The notes beneath the pieces were generated by a model, which worked only from the letters and a program-made list of their open reading frames with translations, was not told where the DNA came from and did no database searches. A program made the position numbers and the translations under genes. Below, one piece after another: positions 35,717 to 44,636 of a stretch of DNA of 64,000 nucleotides. Position 1 is the stretch's first letter. The number at the start of each line of letters is the position of its first letter. This DNA is from Sphingomonas asaccharolytica NBRC 15499 (lineage in GTDB: Bacteria > Pseudomonadota > Alphaproteobacteria > Sphingomonadales > Sphingomonadaceae): positions 1-64,000 of the forward strand of contig NZ_BCYU01000019.1 in the NCBI RefSeq assembly GCF_001598355.1, read 5' to 3'.

Positions 35717-36721
35717 TCAGAAAGACGCGACGACCTTGAGAATGCTGTCGGCATTGCGGATCAATTCCGGCAGCCGCTGCGGCAATTCGTCCGCCGCGAT
35801 GCTGTGGGTATGCAGGATATCGGTCGGGATCGCGCCGGACTTGATCGCTTCGATCACTCGCGAGAAATCCTCGGCCAGCGCATTTCGGCTCGCGATCAGC
35901 GTCGCCTCACGCTTGTGGAACTCCGGGTCTTCGAAGCTGAGCTCGCCCTGCGCGACACCGACCAGCACTAGAGCACCGCCATGCGCGACGAACGACAAGC
36001 TGCGACGCATCGCCGCCAGCGATCCGGTGGCGTCGACCACGACGTCGAACATGTCGCCGTTGGTCCAGTCGGCAAGCGTCCGATCAAGCTCGTCATCCGC
36101 GACGGCCCCGTCTAACCCGAGGCGGTCGCGAACGAAGGTGACCCGAGCAGGCAGCCGATCGACGACTAGCGGCTTTCTTCCATCCAGCTTCGCGAAGAGC
36201 GCGGTCGCCACACCGATCGGCCCGGCGCCCACGACGAGCAGATGGTCGCCGCCTTTCGGCGCGCGAGCGGCCGCATGCGCTCCCACCGCCAGGAACTCGA
36301 CCATCGCCGCCTGTACTGGCGAGAGGGCCTCCGCATCGATCACCGCCGTTTGCGGCACGGCCAGGAATTCGCACATGCCGCCATCGACATGGACGCCGAG
36401 CACGCGAATGTTGACGCAAGCGTTGGGCTTGCCGCGCCGGCACGCCACACAATGGCCGCACGCGAGATAGGGATTGATCGCTACCTGTTGTCCGATCCGC
36501 AGAGAGGTCCCCTCGCCCAGAGCGACGATCTCCCCGCCCAGTTCGTGACCGATCACTCGCGGGTAATCCAGAAAGGGATGTTTCCCGGCGAAGATATGGA
36601 AGTCGGTGCCGCACAAGCCGACATTCCGAACATGGATCAGCGCCTCGCCGGGTCCCGGCTGCGGTTTATCGCGCGCGATTACATCGAGGTGAAATGGCTC
36701 ACGGCAAACAATGGCGCGCAT
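35717..36721 (-). CDS. Zinc-dependent alcohol dehydrogenase (sugar/sugar-acid type)
   Basis: A 334-residue medium-chain dehydrogenase: catalytic zinc site GLCGTDFHIF with Cys, then GHELGGE; structural zinc cysteines in CGHCVACRRGKPNAC; Rossmann motif VVGAGPIGVATALFA. It resembles L-galactonate/L-sorbose/threonine-type dehydrogenases. With two fucosidases around it, oxidation of a released sugar or sugar acid such as L-fuconate or L-galactonate is plausible but not shown. AGGAGG lies before the ATG. A TAGCGCTA palindrome (36788-36795) sits 67 bp upstream. It may form a unit with GH29 copy 1 downstream. Confidence 0.85.
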   Translation of the reverse strand: MRAIVCREPFHLDVIARDKPQPGPGEALIHVRNVGLCGTDFHIFAGKHPFLDYPRVIGHELGGEIVALGEGTSLRIGQQVAINPYLACGHCVACRRGKPNACVNIRVLGVHVDGGMCEFLAVPQTAVIDAEALSPVQAAMVEFLAVGAHAAARAPKGGDHLLVVGAGPIGVATALFAKLDGRKPLVVDRLPARVTFVRDRLGLDGAVADDELDRTLADWTNGDMFDVVVDATGSLAAMRRSLSFVAHGGALVLVGVAQGELSFEDPEFHKREATLIASRNALAEDFSRVIEAIKSGAIPTDILHTHSIAADELPQRLPELIRNADSILKVVASF

Positions 36722-36784
36722 AACGGTCGGCCCCTCCTGAGCAGCGCCATCGCACGGTTATTTCCGTATGTGCAAGTATGTTCT

Positions 36785-36798
36785 CGCTAGCGCTAAGA
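36785..36798. promoter_or_regulatory. LacI-like operator upstream of the alcohol dehydrogenase
   Basis: CGCTAGCGCTAAGA shares the perfect 8-bp core TAGCGCTA with the site before GH31; the flanks match less well. It is preceded by two GTATGT repeats 10 bp apart (36766-36771 and 36776-36781). Confidence 0.5.
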
Positions 36799-36911
36799 GT
36801 TTTGGCTGCAACGGCGCGCGAAGTTCCCAAGGCAGAGCCTCGTATTTCTGAGCCCCAGCGTCTCGGACCGGATCCGCCGATTCCGCAATGTCGTCGGAGG
36901 TTGTCGAGAGG

Positions 36912-37694
36912 TCAGCCCGGTTGATAGCCTAGCCGATCCGACACTCGCATCGTGGCCGAGCGGAGGAGGTCACACGCCGCCTCGATATGCACTTTCTGCG
37001 AACCGTCGATCAGTTCGAGGAACGGAATCGTCAACGCCGCAATGATCTCGCGATCAAAGCCGAAAACCGGAAAGCTGATGTCGGTCACGCCATAGGTGAT
37101 CGGACTCTTGCGCAGATCGAAGCCCGCAGCACGGATCGCTTCCTTACGCTCCGCCAGCCAGGCGCGGTCCACCTCGATGCCTCGCTCGCTCTCCGCCGCA
37201 CGAACAATCTGTTCACGGCGCTGATCGTTTGAGAATGCCAGGATGACCTGGCCGGAGCAGCTTGCGACGATATCGATATGAGCGCCGACCTTGAGCGCGA
37301 AGCCGCGCGTACCGGGCTGTTCCTCGCGCGCTATCACGATGCCGCGACCGCCATTCGGCACGACCAGATGGCACGACTGGCCGGCCTCCATTGCCAGTAC
37401 CTGCATCTCCGGCAGTGCCGCCCGGACGAGATCCTGCGACGGTGTGGCGCGGTAGGCGAGATCGAGGAGCTTGTAGGTGACGGTGTAGCGGTCGGTCGTC
37501 TGCGATTTCTGAAGATATCCCAGCTGCTCCATCACGACCACGATGCGAAACAGCTCTCCGACGGTCCTCCCCAGATCAGCTGCCATCTCACTGACCAGGG
37601 CACCCTGCGGCCATTGCACGAGCAGTTCGATCACCTCGAAGGCTTTTTGGATCGCCGGCGCGGCGTAAGTCCCTTTCACCCCTGATCGTCCCAT
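36912..37694 (-). CDS. IclR family transcriptional regulator
   Basis: A 260-residue IclR protein. The N-terminal winged helix (AIQKAFEVIELLVQWPQGALVSEMAADLGRTVGELFRIVVVMEQLGYL) is followed by an effector domain with GQSCHLVV, SCSGQVILAF and GVTDISFPVFGFDREIIAALTIPF. These regulators bind small acids or sugar-acid metabolites. The ATG at 37694 is chosen because GGAGGG lies upstream; the frame extends to 37760. It is divergent from the GH29-GH42 unit, with a 20-bp-period direct repeat between them that is its most likely target. Possible inducers are fuconate- or galactonate-type metabolites. Confidence 0.88.
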   Translation of the reverse strand: MGRSGVKGTYAAPAIQKAFEVIELLVQWPQGALVSEMAADLGRTVGELFRIVVVMEQLGYLQKSQTTDRYTVTYKLLDLAYRATPSQDLVRAALPEMQVLAMEAGQSCHLVVPNGGRGIVIAREEQPGTRGFALKVGAHIDIVASCSGQVILAFSNDQRREQIVRAAESERGIEVDRAWLAERKEAIRAAGFDLRKSPITYGVTDISFPVFGFDREIIAALTIPFLELIDGSQKVHIEAACDLLRSATMRVSDRLGYQPG

Positions 37695-37884
37695 CGCGGC
37701 TTTAGTCCCTCCATGATCTTTATGGGGCCGCGTGATCGCCCGGCGTGCGTCGCAGCGCAAGTCGGAAGGCCGACATTGCCCATCGCGCGCGAGTAGGTCG
37801 TCTTCCGCATCCTCTCGTCACCCGCCTACGGCCCCGGGTAGATTCACCGTCGATCGCCGGCTGTCCACAGTCCCACTATCTAAC

Positions 37885-37922
37885 TTGCATCAAAGAGAAT
37901 AATATTGCACCAATGAAAATAA
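37885..37922 (+). promoter_or_regulatory. Tandem 18-bp direct repeat, candidate IclR site
   Basis: TTGCATCAAAGAGAATAA (37885-37902) and TTGCACCAATGAAAATAA (37905-37922) match at 15 of 18 positions and repeat with a 20-bp period, i.e. on the same helix face. The site is AT-rich against its surroundings and lies 61 bp before the GH29 copy 2 start. Confidence 0.6.
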
Positions 37923-37982
37923 CCGATGAGCCGCCTGTGACGGTTGGACGGATTTGCGCACAACTACCGGCGGGAGGGAGAG

Positions 37983-39530
37983 ATGACGAAGTTCAGCAAA
38001 CGCGAGATTTTGGGCGGCCCGCTTCTTGCCCTCGGCGCGGGCGCGCTGGGCCGGATCCCGCCTGCGGCGGCGTCCCTCTCAGCCGCCGAACGCGACATCG
38101 CACGCGGTCCGTTCAGCGCGACGCCGGAATCGCTCAAGACCTACCGGACGCCGGATTGGTTCAGGAATGCGAAGTTCGGCATCTGGGCGCATTGGGGGCC
38201 GCAAGCAGTGCCGCGTCAAGGGGATTGGTACGCCCGCTTTATGTATGTGCCAGGCCATCCGCACTACGATCACCATCTCAAGACCTACGGACATCCGTCG
38301 GAAAAGGGTTACAAGGACCTCATTCCGCTCTGGAAGGCCGAGCGCTGGAATCCGGACGCGCTGATGGCCCGCTATGCCGCCGCCGGCGCCAAATATTTCG
38401 TGTCCATGGGCGTCCACCACGACAATTTCGACCTGTGGAACTCGAAACATCACCGGTGGAATGCCGCTGTCATGGGTCCGAAGCGCGACGTCGTCGGCGC
38501 CTGGCAAACGGCGGCGAAGCGGCAAGGACTCCGCTTCGGCGTTTCCGAGCATCTCGGTGCCAGCTATTGCTGGTCGTATCCGAACCATCTCTACGATCAG
38601 TTCTGGCCCAAGCTTGGCGTCCCCTATGACGGTGCCGATCCGGCCTATGCCGACCTCTATCACGACAATCGCGACGAACCGTTCCGCAACACCAGGGAGA
38701 GTTGGTACACGACCAACCCGGCTTACCATCAGCGCTGGCTGAAACGAATCCGCGATCTCGTCGACAGTTACCAACCGGACCTTCTCTATTCGGATGGCGG
38801 CCTGCCGTTCGGCGAAGTCGGCCGTACGCTGGTCGCCCACCTCTACAACAGCAGCGTCGCGCGCACCGGGCACCTTGAGGCAGTCTATAATTGCAAAGAT
38901 TCAGGGACGGGCGAGTTCTACAAGGAAGGAATGGTGCAGGACGTCGAGCGCGGGGTGCTCAACGGCATCAATCCCCTACCCTGGCAAACCGACACCTCCA
39001 ACGGCGACTGGTTCTACAGCGACAATTACAAATACAAGACGCCCGGTGAAATCCTGACCATGCTTGCCGACATCGTCAGCAAGAACGGCAACATGCTGTT
39101 GAACGTGGTCCTCTATGCGGACGGGTCGCTGCCGCCGGAATCGGACGAGCTCCTGACCGAACTCTCGGCATGGATGGCGGTCAACGCCGAGGCGATCCAC
39201 GGCACCCGTCCGTGGGCTGTTTATGGCGAGGGGCCAACCGAGGCCGAAGCGGGCATGTTCAAGGAGCAGGTCGCCTTTACCGCCCGCGACATCCGCTTCA
39301 CGGTCAAGGGCAAGGCGCTTTACGCGATTACGCTTGGCGAACCATCGACCCTGACCGAGATCGTTTCGTTGCGGACGGACGCGCCTCATCTCCAGGGCCG
39401 GGTCGTTGGTGTCGAACTGCTCGGTGGCGGCCCGGTTCGGTTTCGCCGGACCCAGAAAGCCCTCTCGATCGACGTCCCCGGCCGCCTGCCGACCCGCCAC
39501 GCCAGCGTTTTCAAGATACATTTGGCCTGA
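37983..39530 (+). CDS. Alpha-L-fucosidase (GH29), copy 2
   Basis: A 515-residue GH29 enzyme with a Tat-like N-terminus in which the RR pair is KR (MTKFSKREILGGPLLALGAG). The catalytic barrel opens TPDWFRNAKFGIWAHWGPQ, carries SMGVHHDNFDLWNSKHHRWN, and has its nucleophile Asp271 in PDLLYSDGGLPF, a more canonical context than in copy 1. It releases alpha-L-fucose. GGGAGGGAGAG precedes ATG 37983. It is the first gene of a unit with the GH42 beta-galactosidase (76-bp gap), matching sequential removal of Fuc then Gal from a Fuc-Gal side chain. It is divergent from the IclR regulator. Confidence 0.92.
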   Translation: MTKFSKREILGGPLLALGAGALGRIPPAAASLSAAERDIARGPFSATPESLKTYRTPDWFRNAKFGIWAHWGPQAVPRQGDWYARFMYVPGHPHYDHHLKTYGHPSEKGYKDLIPLWKAERWNPDALMARYAAAGAKYFVSMGVHHDNFDLWNSKHHRWNAAVMGPKRDVVGAWQTAAKRQGLRFGVSEHLGASYCWSYPNHLYDQFWPKLGVPYDGADPAYADLYHDNRDEPFRNTRESWYTTNPAYHQRWLKRIRDLVDSYQPDLLYSDGGLPFGEVGRTLVAHLYNSSVARTGHLEAVYNCKDSGTGEFYKEGMVQDVERGVLNGINPLPWQTDTSNGDWFYSDNYKYKTPGEILTMLADIVSKNGNMLLNVVLYADGSLPPESDELLTELSAWMAVNAEAIHGTRPWAVYGEGPTEAEAGMFKEQVAFTARDIRFTVKGKALYAITLGEPSTLTEIVSLRTDAPHLQGRVVGVELLGGGPVRFRRTQKALSIDVPGRLPTRHASVFKIHLA

Positions 39531-39606
39531 CACCCAGGGACGCCGGGCCGGCGCGACCGATCGCCCGGGCCCTTTCGACCATTGATCCATCGAAGAAGGA
39601 CCTACC

Positions 39607-41685
39607 ATGCATCGCCGCTCGGCTAGCCTCGCCGCCATTGCCCTCGCGTTCGTTGTTTCCAGCGGCCTTGCGCCGGCCGGTCTTACCGCGCCGGCGCGTG
39701 CGCAGAGCGCGGTCGGGCACCCCGAATGGCCTGGCAAGGGCCAGCTGTTCGTCGGCACCTGCTATCAGCCGGTCGATCGCAGCCCGGACCAGATTCGGCA
39801 GGATATCGCGATCATGAAGGCCGCGGGCTTCAATCTGGTGCGGATGGGCGATCTGTCCTGGGACTCGTTCGAGCCGGACGAAGGCCGTTTCACCTTCGAC
39901 TGGTTCGACAAGGTGATCGATCAGATGCACCAGGCCGGCATCCGCGTCATCGTCGATATCCCGGGCGAACCGGCGCCGATCTGGATGCACAAACACTATC
40001 CTGGCGTGGATATCATCAACCAGGATGGTGTCAGGATCAACGCGGCGAGCCGCTATTGGGATAATATCAGCGATCCCGACTATCGCCGGCTGGCCAGGCG
40101 CCTCGCGCAGAAGATGATGGAGCGATACGCCCAAAATCCTGCAGTGATCGCGGTGGGTTACGACAACGAGATCGGAAACGGGCACATGTCATATTCCGCC
40201 GCCGATCGAGATCGTTTCGTGGTTTGGCTCAAGCGTCGCTACGGCTCCATCGAGGCGCTCAACAAAGCCTGGGCGACCCAGCGCTGGTCGCGCCGCATCA
40301 ACAACTGGGATCAGGTGGATCTGCCCTATGAGCGCGGTCCCGGCCCGAACGAGCGCTATCTCGACCTGCGCCGTTACTGGTCCGACGACACGATCGGCGC
40401 GCTTGAAGATCTGGAAGCGGTGCGCAAGCAATATGCGCCCAACCTTCCCGTCGCTTCTAACTTCTGGTCGACGGCAGGGACCAAGGGCTTCGACTATTTG
40501 CGGTCGTGGGAAAAGATCTCGACCTATGGCGCGCAAGGCTTTTATCCCGGCGATCCGGGCGGCGCCGCGTTCGAGGCGATGTCAAACCGGGCGGGGCACG
40601 ACACGCCGCTTTGGTTCAACGAATTCACTGCCGGGGGCGGCGGTTATTATGGCACGCCCAGCCGCTCGAGAATGTGGGCCTATTTCGGTCTGATCTATTA
40701 CACGCAGACCTTCCTCGCCTGGACGTTCAATTCGCATATCGGCGGCGAGGAGCAGGCATTATTCGGCTTGGTCGACCATGATGGCCGCCCATCGTGGAAG
40801 GTCGACGAGTTCGCCCAGATCGCGCGCGAGTTCCAGACCATGAAGACGCTCGGGTTTCCGCGCTACCGCCAGCCCGAAGTCGCGGTGAACTTCTCGTTCC
40901 AAAACCTCTGGCTGACCAGCCCGCCCCCCGGGCCGAACACGATGCAGGAATATTTCAAGGGCAATTACACCGGCCAGACCCAGACGGCTTTCCGTCCCTT
41001 CTTCGAGGACAATATCGACGCTGCGGTCATCGACTTCGGGCACGACGCACTCGATCGCTACAAGCTAGCGGTCCTCCCCAGCACTTATGTGATGGACGAG
41101 CCGACCGCGGCGGCCGTGCGACAGTACGTCGCCAATGGCGGCACGGTGATCATGACCGGCTATTCGGCGAAGGTGGATGAAACGGGCAAATGGTTCGAAA
41201 CGTCCCTGCCCGGCCGGTTGAGCGACGTTTTCGGCCTGCGGACCAACGCGTTCTATCGCGCTGATCAGCCCCTGAAGGTCACCTTCAAGGGTCAAACGCT
41301 GACCGGCGGCGACCCTTATTATGAAGTGCTCGAACTCGGCACCGCCAAGCCGCTGGCGACATTCGAGAACACACCGCAAAAGAGCGCCGCGATCACCGTC
41401 AATCATTTCGGCAAGGGCCAGGCGATCTATGTCGCCACCGCGCCGCAAGCCGAATTACTCGGACCGCTGGTGCGCTCGCTCTATCCCACCCTTGGCATAA
41501 AACGTGGCCCTTCGACGCCGCCCGGCGTGATCGCACGCGAGGTCGATGGGCGTACGCTTTACGTCAACACGACCCAGGACCCGGTCACCGTGTCGTTCGA
41601 TGGCGTAAAGACCGGCGTGCTATCGCACACGCGCTATGCCGGCACGATTGCCTTGCCATCCTATGGTGTAGAACTGGTCAAATAG
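39607..41685 (+). CDS. Beta-galactosidase (GH42)
   Basis: A 692-residue secreted GH42 enzyme. The signal peptide ends near APARAQ. The barrel has FNLVRMGDLSWDSFEPDEGRF, acid/base Glu188 in GYDNEIG and nucleophile Glu339 in WFNEFTAG. A trimerisation-like domain follows (YKLAVLPSTYVMDEPTAAAV). It would hydrolyse terminal beta-galactosyl residues of side-chain oligosaccharides. GAAGGA precedes the ATG. It lies directly downstream of GH29 copy 2 and converges with GH43. Unlike many cytosolic GH42 enzymes, this one is exported. Confidence 0.9.
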   Translation: MHRRSASLAAIALAFVVSSGLAPAGLTAPARAQSAVGHPEWPGKGQLFVGTCYQPVDRSPDQIRQDIAIMKAAGFNLVRMGDLSWDSFEPDEGRFTFDWFDKVIDQMHQAGIRVIVDIPGEPAPIWMHKHYPGVDIINQDGVRINAASRYWDNISDPDYRRLARRLAQKMMERYAQNPAVIAVGYDNEIGNGHMSYSAADRDRFVVWLKRRYGSIEALNKAWATQRWSRRINNWDQVDLPYERGPGPNERYLDLRRYWSDDTIGALEDLEAVRKQYAPNLPVASNFWSTAGTKGFDYLRSWEKISTYGAQGFYPGDPGGAAFEAMSNRAGHDTPLWFNEFTAGGGGYYGTPSRSRMWAYFGLIYYTQTFLAWTFNSHIGGEEQALFGLVDHDGRPSWKVDEFAQIAREFQTMKTLGFPRYRQPEVAVNFSFQNLWLTSPPPGPNTMQEYFKGNYTGQTQTAFRPFFEDNIDAAVIDFGHDALDRYKLAVLPSTYVMDEPTAAAVRQYVANGGTVIMTGYSAKVDETGKWFETSLPGRLSDVFGLRTNAFYRADQPLKVTFKGQTLTGGDPYYEVLELGTAKPLATFENTPQKSAAITVNHFGKGQAIYVATAPQAELLGPLVRSLYPTLGIKRGPSTPPGVIAREVDGRTLYVNTTQDPVTVSFDGVKTGVLSHTRYAGTIALPSYGVELVK

Positions 41686-41785
41686 AAGGCTTACGCGCAA
41701 GGAATTCCGTCGCGCCTTGTCGCTCTCGGCGGACAGGGGGCCGGTGCGGCTGATCCCATATTACCGTAAGTTCGGATAGGCCATA

Positions 41786-42898
41786 TTACTTGGGCGTCAC
41801 GAACGGATCGATGGTCCGGATCGTCCCGTCGGCATTGTAGGTCAGCTCGGTCACCTTCACGTTGCGCAGCCAGGTCTTGTCCGAGATCTGGGTGTCCGCA
41901 TAAAACAGCCACCAGCGACCCTTATACTGAACGATGGAATGGTGCGTGGTCCAGCCCTGCACGGGCAGCAGGACGTTGCCCTTGTAGGTGAAGGGTCCGT
42001 AAGGCGACGTCCCCACCGCATAGGCGATGAGATGCGTGCCTCCGGTGGAATAGCTGAGATAATATTTCCCGCGATACTTGTGCATCCATGAGGCTTCGAA
42101 GAAGCGCCGAGTCCCGTCGCCGCTGGTGAGCGGTTTGCCGTGTTCGTCGACGATCAGCGCCTCGCGCGGTTTTTCCCCGAATTCGAGCATGTCCCCGCGC
42201 AACTTCGCCACCTGCGGCATGAAGGCCTGCTCGTTCTGGCCCCGCGGATCGCCGGCGGGGCCGTTCGGGTCATAGACGCCGCCGACATTTTTCTGAAGCT
42301 GCCCGCCCGACAGCCCGCCGAAATACATATAGCTGCTGCCGTCATCATCGACGAACACCGCGGGATCGATCGAGAAGCTGCCCTTGATCGGCTGCGGCCG
42401 GGCCTTGAACGGTCCGGCCGGCTGCTTCGACGTGGCGACGCCGATACGAAAGGCGCCAGCGCGGTCCTTGGCCGGGAAATAAAGATAATAGGTCCCGTTG
42501 CGATAGGCAGCGTCGGGCGTCCACATCTGCCGCGCCGCCCAGGGTACGTTGGCAATGTCGAGCACAGTGCGATGCACCTGAACCGGTCCGTTGGGACGCG
42601 CCATGCTCAGCACGACATAGTCGCGCATCTTGAACGCCCCGCCCTCACTGTTCTTGAAGGGCTCGACGTCGGGGAGCGGCGGCCCCTCATCGGTGTCGTG
42701 GCTGGCATAAACATAGAGTTTGCCGTCGAACACGTGAGCCGCGGGATCCGCGGTATAGGGCGAGTTGACGAGCGGCTGGGACAGATATTGCCGCGCGGGC
42801 GCTTGCGCCTCATCGTTCGCGGGCGCTTGCGCCGCGCCGAGTGCTGCCATGCCGGGGATCGCAAGCAGGACAAGAAGTCGATGGGCGTTGCGTATCAT
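41786..42898 (-). CDS. GH43 family glycosidase (xylosidase/arabinofuranosidase type)
   Basis: A 370-residue exported five-bladed beta-propeller. The catalytic base is Asp51 in TADPAAHVF, the pKa-modulating Asp lies in SIDPAVFVDDDG, and the acid Glu in RFFEASWMHK. GH43 enzymes invert and act on beta-xylosides or alpha-L-arabinofuranosides; the exact activity cannot be read off. The signal peptide ends near AALGAAQA. GGAGAAAG precedes its ATG. It is downstream of GH39 on the same strand with a 154-bp gap, so probably one unit. It would trim arabinose or xylose decorations. Confidence 0.88.
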   Translation of the reverse strand: MIRNAHRLLVLLAIPGMAALGAAQAPANDEAQAPARQYLSQPLVNSPYTADPAAHVFDGKLYVYASHDTDEGPPLPDVEPFKNSEGGAFKMRDYVVLSMARPNGPVQVHRTVLDIANVPWAARQMWTPDAAYRNGTYYLYFPAKDRAGAFRIGVATSKQPAGPFKARPQPIKGSFSIDPAVFVDDDGSSYMYFGGLSGGQLQKNVGGVYDPNGPAGDPRGQNEQAFMPQVAKLRGDMLEFGEKPREALIVDEHGKPLTSGDGTRRFFEASWMHKYRGKYYLSYSTGGTHLIAYAVGTSPYGPFTYKGNVLLPVQGWTTHHSIVQYKGRWWLFYADTQISDKTWLRNVKVTELTYNADGTIRTIDPFVTPK

Positions 42899-43052
42899 TC
42901 TTTCTCCACCTCGCCGTCAGCCATTTCGGTCGTCGCCGGGCGACGATTACGGCATGCGTTAAATACAGGCCAAGCACAGTGATTTACGGGGCAACTGGCG
43001 TCTCACGCCGCCGACATCCCCCTGCCGTCGCCCAAGATTCTATTGGGCTTGC

Positions 43053-44636
43053 TTAGCGCCGGAGGCGCTCAAGCCGCATGAGCAGGATATCGTTGGTCCG
43101 CATGGGCGCCTCGATATTCAGCGATCCGCTTTTCGGGACGGTGACGATGACGTCGCGTTCGGCCACGTCCCGGGTCAGCCCTTGCAATTGCGCCAGCTGG
43201 GCCGCCGAAAGCTTCTGGGGCATCTTCATATCGATATAGGCCGAATAGGCGTCGTTATGGCGGTAGCCGGTCCGGTAGGTACGCAGACGATACCGTCCGG
43301 GCTGGACATGCACGAAACGCGCACTGACCGGCGCGGCGGGCAATGCCTCCACCAATCGGCTGTAGAATGGGCGGTTGCTGAGCTTCTGGTCGGGTTGATG
43401 CCAATCCCACACCAGCAAGGTCAGTCCGGATCCATCGACCGCGGCCATGCTGTAGGGATCTTTCACGGATATCTCCTGGCCGCGGAGCGCGTTGAGATAT
43501 TTGTAGGCGAACCAGGCGGGCTTGCGGACCCCCTCGGGGTTCATCAGCCCGAAGCCTCCCTGGAACGGCGCCGTCGGCGGACCGGGCTCTTCGAACAGGT
43601 CGCTATAGGTCCAGTAGCTCATGCCCTGGACCGAACCTTCGACCCCCTTGAGCTTGGTGAGGATATAGGGTGCGCTCACATAGCTGTCGTGCACGGCGTC
43701 CCGCGGCGTGTAGCTGGTGCTCCACTCGGTGAAATAGAGCGGCAGATTGGGAAAGCGCGACGCCTGGATTTGCGCGCGCACCCTGCGAACGTCGCCGATG
43801 ATCGCGTCGGGCGAAGACGAAAGCTTGGTGTCGCCCTTCCCTTCTTCGTCGAGAAAGCCGCCATCGACCCCATAAGTGTGCGTGGTGACGAAATCGACCG
43901 GCACCCGGTTCGCGGCGACATGATCGAGGAATTCGGGCACCCACGCAGCGCCGGCGGTCGACGGTCCACCTACGCGGAGCGCGGGGTCCACCGCCTTCAG
44001 CGTACGGGCCGTCACGTCATAAAGCGCGAAATACGCCTCGCGATCCGCCTTTTCCCAGAAACCATCGAGATTGGGCTCGTTCCAGACTTCAAAATACCAG
44101 CTCCGCACCTCGGCGACGCCATAACGCTGTCGAATATGCCGAGCGAACGCGTCGATCAGGTGCGCCCACGCATCGAGCTTTGGATGGGACGTATTGCCCT
44201 TCCAATAGAAGATCGAATTGTCCGAGGTCTTGAGCGCATCCGGGGTGAAGCCGAGTTCGACAAAGGGCTTGATGTTGCGGGCGAGCAACTTGTCGTAAAG
44301 TTCGTCGATACGCGTCCAGTCGTAGACGACTTGCCCGTTTTTCACCTGCACCGTCTTGAGCACGTCATGGAAGATCGCGTGGAAGCGGATGTAGCGGAAT
44401 CCCAATTCGCCCGTCGCCGTCTTGAGCTGGGCCATGCTGTCGTCGCGGATCAGCGTTCCTGGATAATCGGATCCCACGGAAAGATCGAAAAAGCGATCGA
44501 CCGGAGCGTCTGCCGTCGCCCGATCCACTTGCAGCACGCGCGGTGCAGGCGCCGCGGACTGCGCGAACGCCGAAGATGCGAGGCTCGCAAGCGCCAGACC
44601 TCCACAGGAAAGGACGGCGTACCGGCATCTCTTCAC
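43053..44636 (-). CDS. GH39 family beta-xylosidase-like enzyme
   Basis: A 527-residue secreted GH39 enzyme beginning at GTG 44636, with GGGAGAG in good position and a signal peptide (KRCRYAVLSCGGLALASLAS...FAQ). The acid/base is Glu187 in YFEVWNEPN and the nucleophile Glu304 in LYFTEWSTSYT, both standard for the family. GH39 includes beta-xylosidases and alpha-iduronidase-like members; here beta-xylosidase fits best. The upstream open frame to 44723 is not needed. A 24-bp terminator-like hairpin (44779-44802) on the same strand sits 143 bp upstream of its start, hinting at attenuation. Confidence 0.9.
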   Translation of the reverse strand: MKRCRYAVLSCGGLALASLASSAFAQSAAPAPRVLQVDRATADAPVDRFFDLSVGSDYPGTLIRDDSMAQLKTATGELGFRYIRFHAIFHDVLKTVQVKNGQVVYDWTRIDELYDKLLARNIKPFVELGFTPDALKTSDNSIFYWKGNTSHPKLDAWAHLIDAFARHIRQRYGVAEVRSWYFEVWNEPNLDGFWEKADREAYFALYDVTARTLKAVDPALRVGGPSTAGAAWVPEFLDHVAANRVPVDFVTTHTYGVDGGFLDEEGKGDTKLSSSPDAIIGDVRRVRAQIQASRFPNLPLYFTEWSTSYTPRDAVHDSYVSAPYILTKLKGVEGSVQGMSYWTYSDLFEEPGPPTAPFQGGFGLMNPEGVRKPAWFAYKYLNALRGQEISVKDPYSMAAVDGSGLTLLVWDWHQPDQKLSNRPFYSRLVEALPAAPVSARFVHVQPGRYRLRTYRTGYRHNDAYSAYIDMKMPQKLSAAQLAQLQGLTRDVAERDVIVTVPKSGSLNIEAPMRTNDILLMRLERLRR

